Shown here: in pieces, positions 63,363 to 64,000 of the stretch
How the letters are laid out: every line of letters begins with the position of its first letter
How positions within the stretch are numbered: position 1 is the first letter of the stretch
Assembly (NCBI RefSeq): GCF_900240945.1
Contig: NZ_OESG01000014.1
Span: 740,923 to 804,922 of the forward strand
Origin: Mycobacterium sp. 3519A
GTDB taxonomy: Bacteria; Actinomycetota; Actinomycetes; Mycobacteriales; Mycobacteriaceae
Direction: 5' to 3'
DNA: 64,000 bases
Notes under the pieces: model-generated
Told to the model about the DNA's origin: nothing
The model's input: the letters and a program-made list of their open reading frames with translations, nothing else
The model's database searches: none
Position numbers and translations under genes: made by a program

Positions 63363-64000
63363 ATGTTCGCTGCTTCCCGACGGCCGGCCGGTACCGCCGG
63401 TATAGCCCTGCTGGCGGCGCTGCTGCTAGCGGCCTGCGGCCAGGGCGCCAGCGGCGCCGGTAGCACTTCATCCGGGGGTGGTCGCAACCCCGACCAACTC
63501 GTGATGGCGGCGGTGCCTGCCGAGAACGCGCAGAGTCTCCAGCAGGACTACAAGCCGGTCATCGCCATGTTGGAGAAGGCAATCGGCAAGAAGGTCACCT
63601 TCCAGAGCGCCACCAGCTACTCGGCCGTCATCGAGGCGCAGCGGTCAGGAAAGGTCGACATCGCCCAATACGGCGCGTTCTCTCTGATCACCGCACAGAA
63701 CAGCGGCGTGAAGACCACGCCGGTGGCGGCCCAGGTGCTGAAGAAGGGGGCAACGCCCGGCTACCAGTCCTACGGGATCACCCGACCCGACACCGGCATC
63801 AAGACGCTCGCCGATTACAAGGGCAAGAAGGTCTGCTTCGTCGACCCCGCCTCGACGTCTGGCTACCTCTACCCGTCCGCTGCGCTGCTGAAGGCGGGAA
63901 TAGACCCGACCAAAGACGTGACGCCCGTGATGGCTGGCGGCCACGACGCCTCCGTGCTCGCCGTACTCAGCGGTCAGTGCGACGCCGGCTTCGCCGAGGA
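63363..64000 (+). CDS. phnD: Phosphate/phosphonate ABC transporter substrate-binding lipoprotein, partial
   Basis: ATG at 63363 after GGAGAGGAGA; 212 codons are in the window and the gene runs off the right edge. A lipoprotein signal with the lipobox LLAAC (Cys about residue 25) leads into a PhnD-type binding domain: LVMAAVPAENAQSLQQDYKPVIAMLEKAIGKKVTF, SYSAVIEAQRSGKVDIAQYGAFS and KGKKVCFVDPASTSGYLYP, the last with the family's oxyanion-binding Ser/Thr cluster. It would deliver phosphonate or phosphite to an ABC importer lying beyond the window. Confidence 0.92.
   Translation, partial: MFAASRRPAGTAGIALLAALLLAACGQGASGAGSTSSGGGRNPDQLVMAAVPAENAQSLQQDYKPVIAMLEKAIGKKVTFQSATSYSAVIEAQRSGKVDIAQYGAFSLITAQNSGVKTTPVAAQVLKKGATPGYQSYGITRPDTGIKTLADYKGKKVCFVDPASTSGYLYPSAALLKAGIDPTKDVTPVMAGGHDASVLAVLSGQCDAGFAE

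Noticed and set aside
61396..63471. 691-codon open frame opposite ponA1 end and the GT87-like gene
   Set aside because: Antisense shadow; composition is His/Gln/Arg-rich and it overlaps two convincing genes.

Overview
The window is about 64 kb of high-GC actinobacterial DNA carrying the chromosomal origin of a rapidly growing mycobacterium (Mycolicibacterium type). The evidence is the set rpmH-dnaA-oriC-dnaN-recF-dciA-gyrB-gyrA, two perfect parS sites beside parA/parB, protein sequences close to M. tuberculosis and M. smegmatis orthologues, and a gnd gene inserted between dnaN and recF as I recall for M. smegmatis. Orthologue names (Rv numbers) are given from memory of gene order and sequence, not from a search.

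Layout. 1-1070: end of a secreted or membrane protein gene, a small secreted protein, and tRNA-Ala and tRNA-Ile on the minus strand. 1067-12629 (minus strand): DUF3566 membrane protein, gyrA, gyrB, dciA, recF, gnd, dnaN, the dnaN-dnaA intergenic region (oriC) and dnaA. 13200-18393 (plus strand): rpmH, rnpA, yidD, yidC, khpB/jag, rsmG, parA, parB, many overlapping by 4-8 bases. 18611-19429: GNAT-like protein. 19433-30467 (minus strand): cwlM, trxA, trxB, anti-sigma-M factor, sigM, the large MurJ-pseudokinase fusion, a DUF6049-type secreted protein and a Nudix hydrolase. 30577-32520 (plus strand): pcnA (CCA-adding enzyme) and a DxDGDG repeat protein. 32515-39208 (minus strand): two tandem paralogous cyclase-ATPase-TPR giants, the main accessory feature. 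39342-46492: the block matching Rv0036c to Rv0041 (DinB-like protein, MFS transporter, YqgE, small Cys-tailed membrane protein, Mtc28-like protein, leuS). 46518-50340: accessory metabolic genes (SnoaL-like protein, secretory-type lipase, SDR, glucosylglycerate hydrolase). 50352-64000: the block matching Rv0042c onward (MarR, amino-acid ABC transporter, GntR, F420-type oxidoreductase, alpha/beta hydrolase, ino1, PadR, DUF1707, DUF5318, ponA1, GT87-like protein), then a phosphonate-type binding lipoprotein cut by the window end.

Functions fit together as a core replication and segregation centre (DnaA, DnaN, RecF, DciA, gyrase, ParABS), membrane insertion (YidC/YidD), envelope growth control (CwlM, MurJ fusion, PonA1), thioredoxin stress response (SigM/RsmA, TrxAB with a SigH-like promoter) and inositol synthesis for mycothiol and phosphatidylinositol (ino1 with PadR). 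No insertion sequences, phages or CRISPR arrays were seen. Points worth a second look are the tandem cyclase-ATPase pair, a perfect 13-bp-arm inverted repeat beside the lipase start codon, a PadR-type operator placed exactly in a promoter spacer, parS sitting inside the rsmG translation start, and a run of TANNNT-N6-8-RTG starts that look leaderless.
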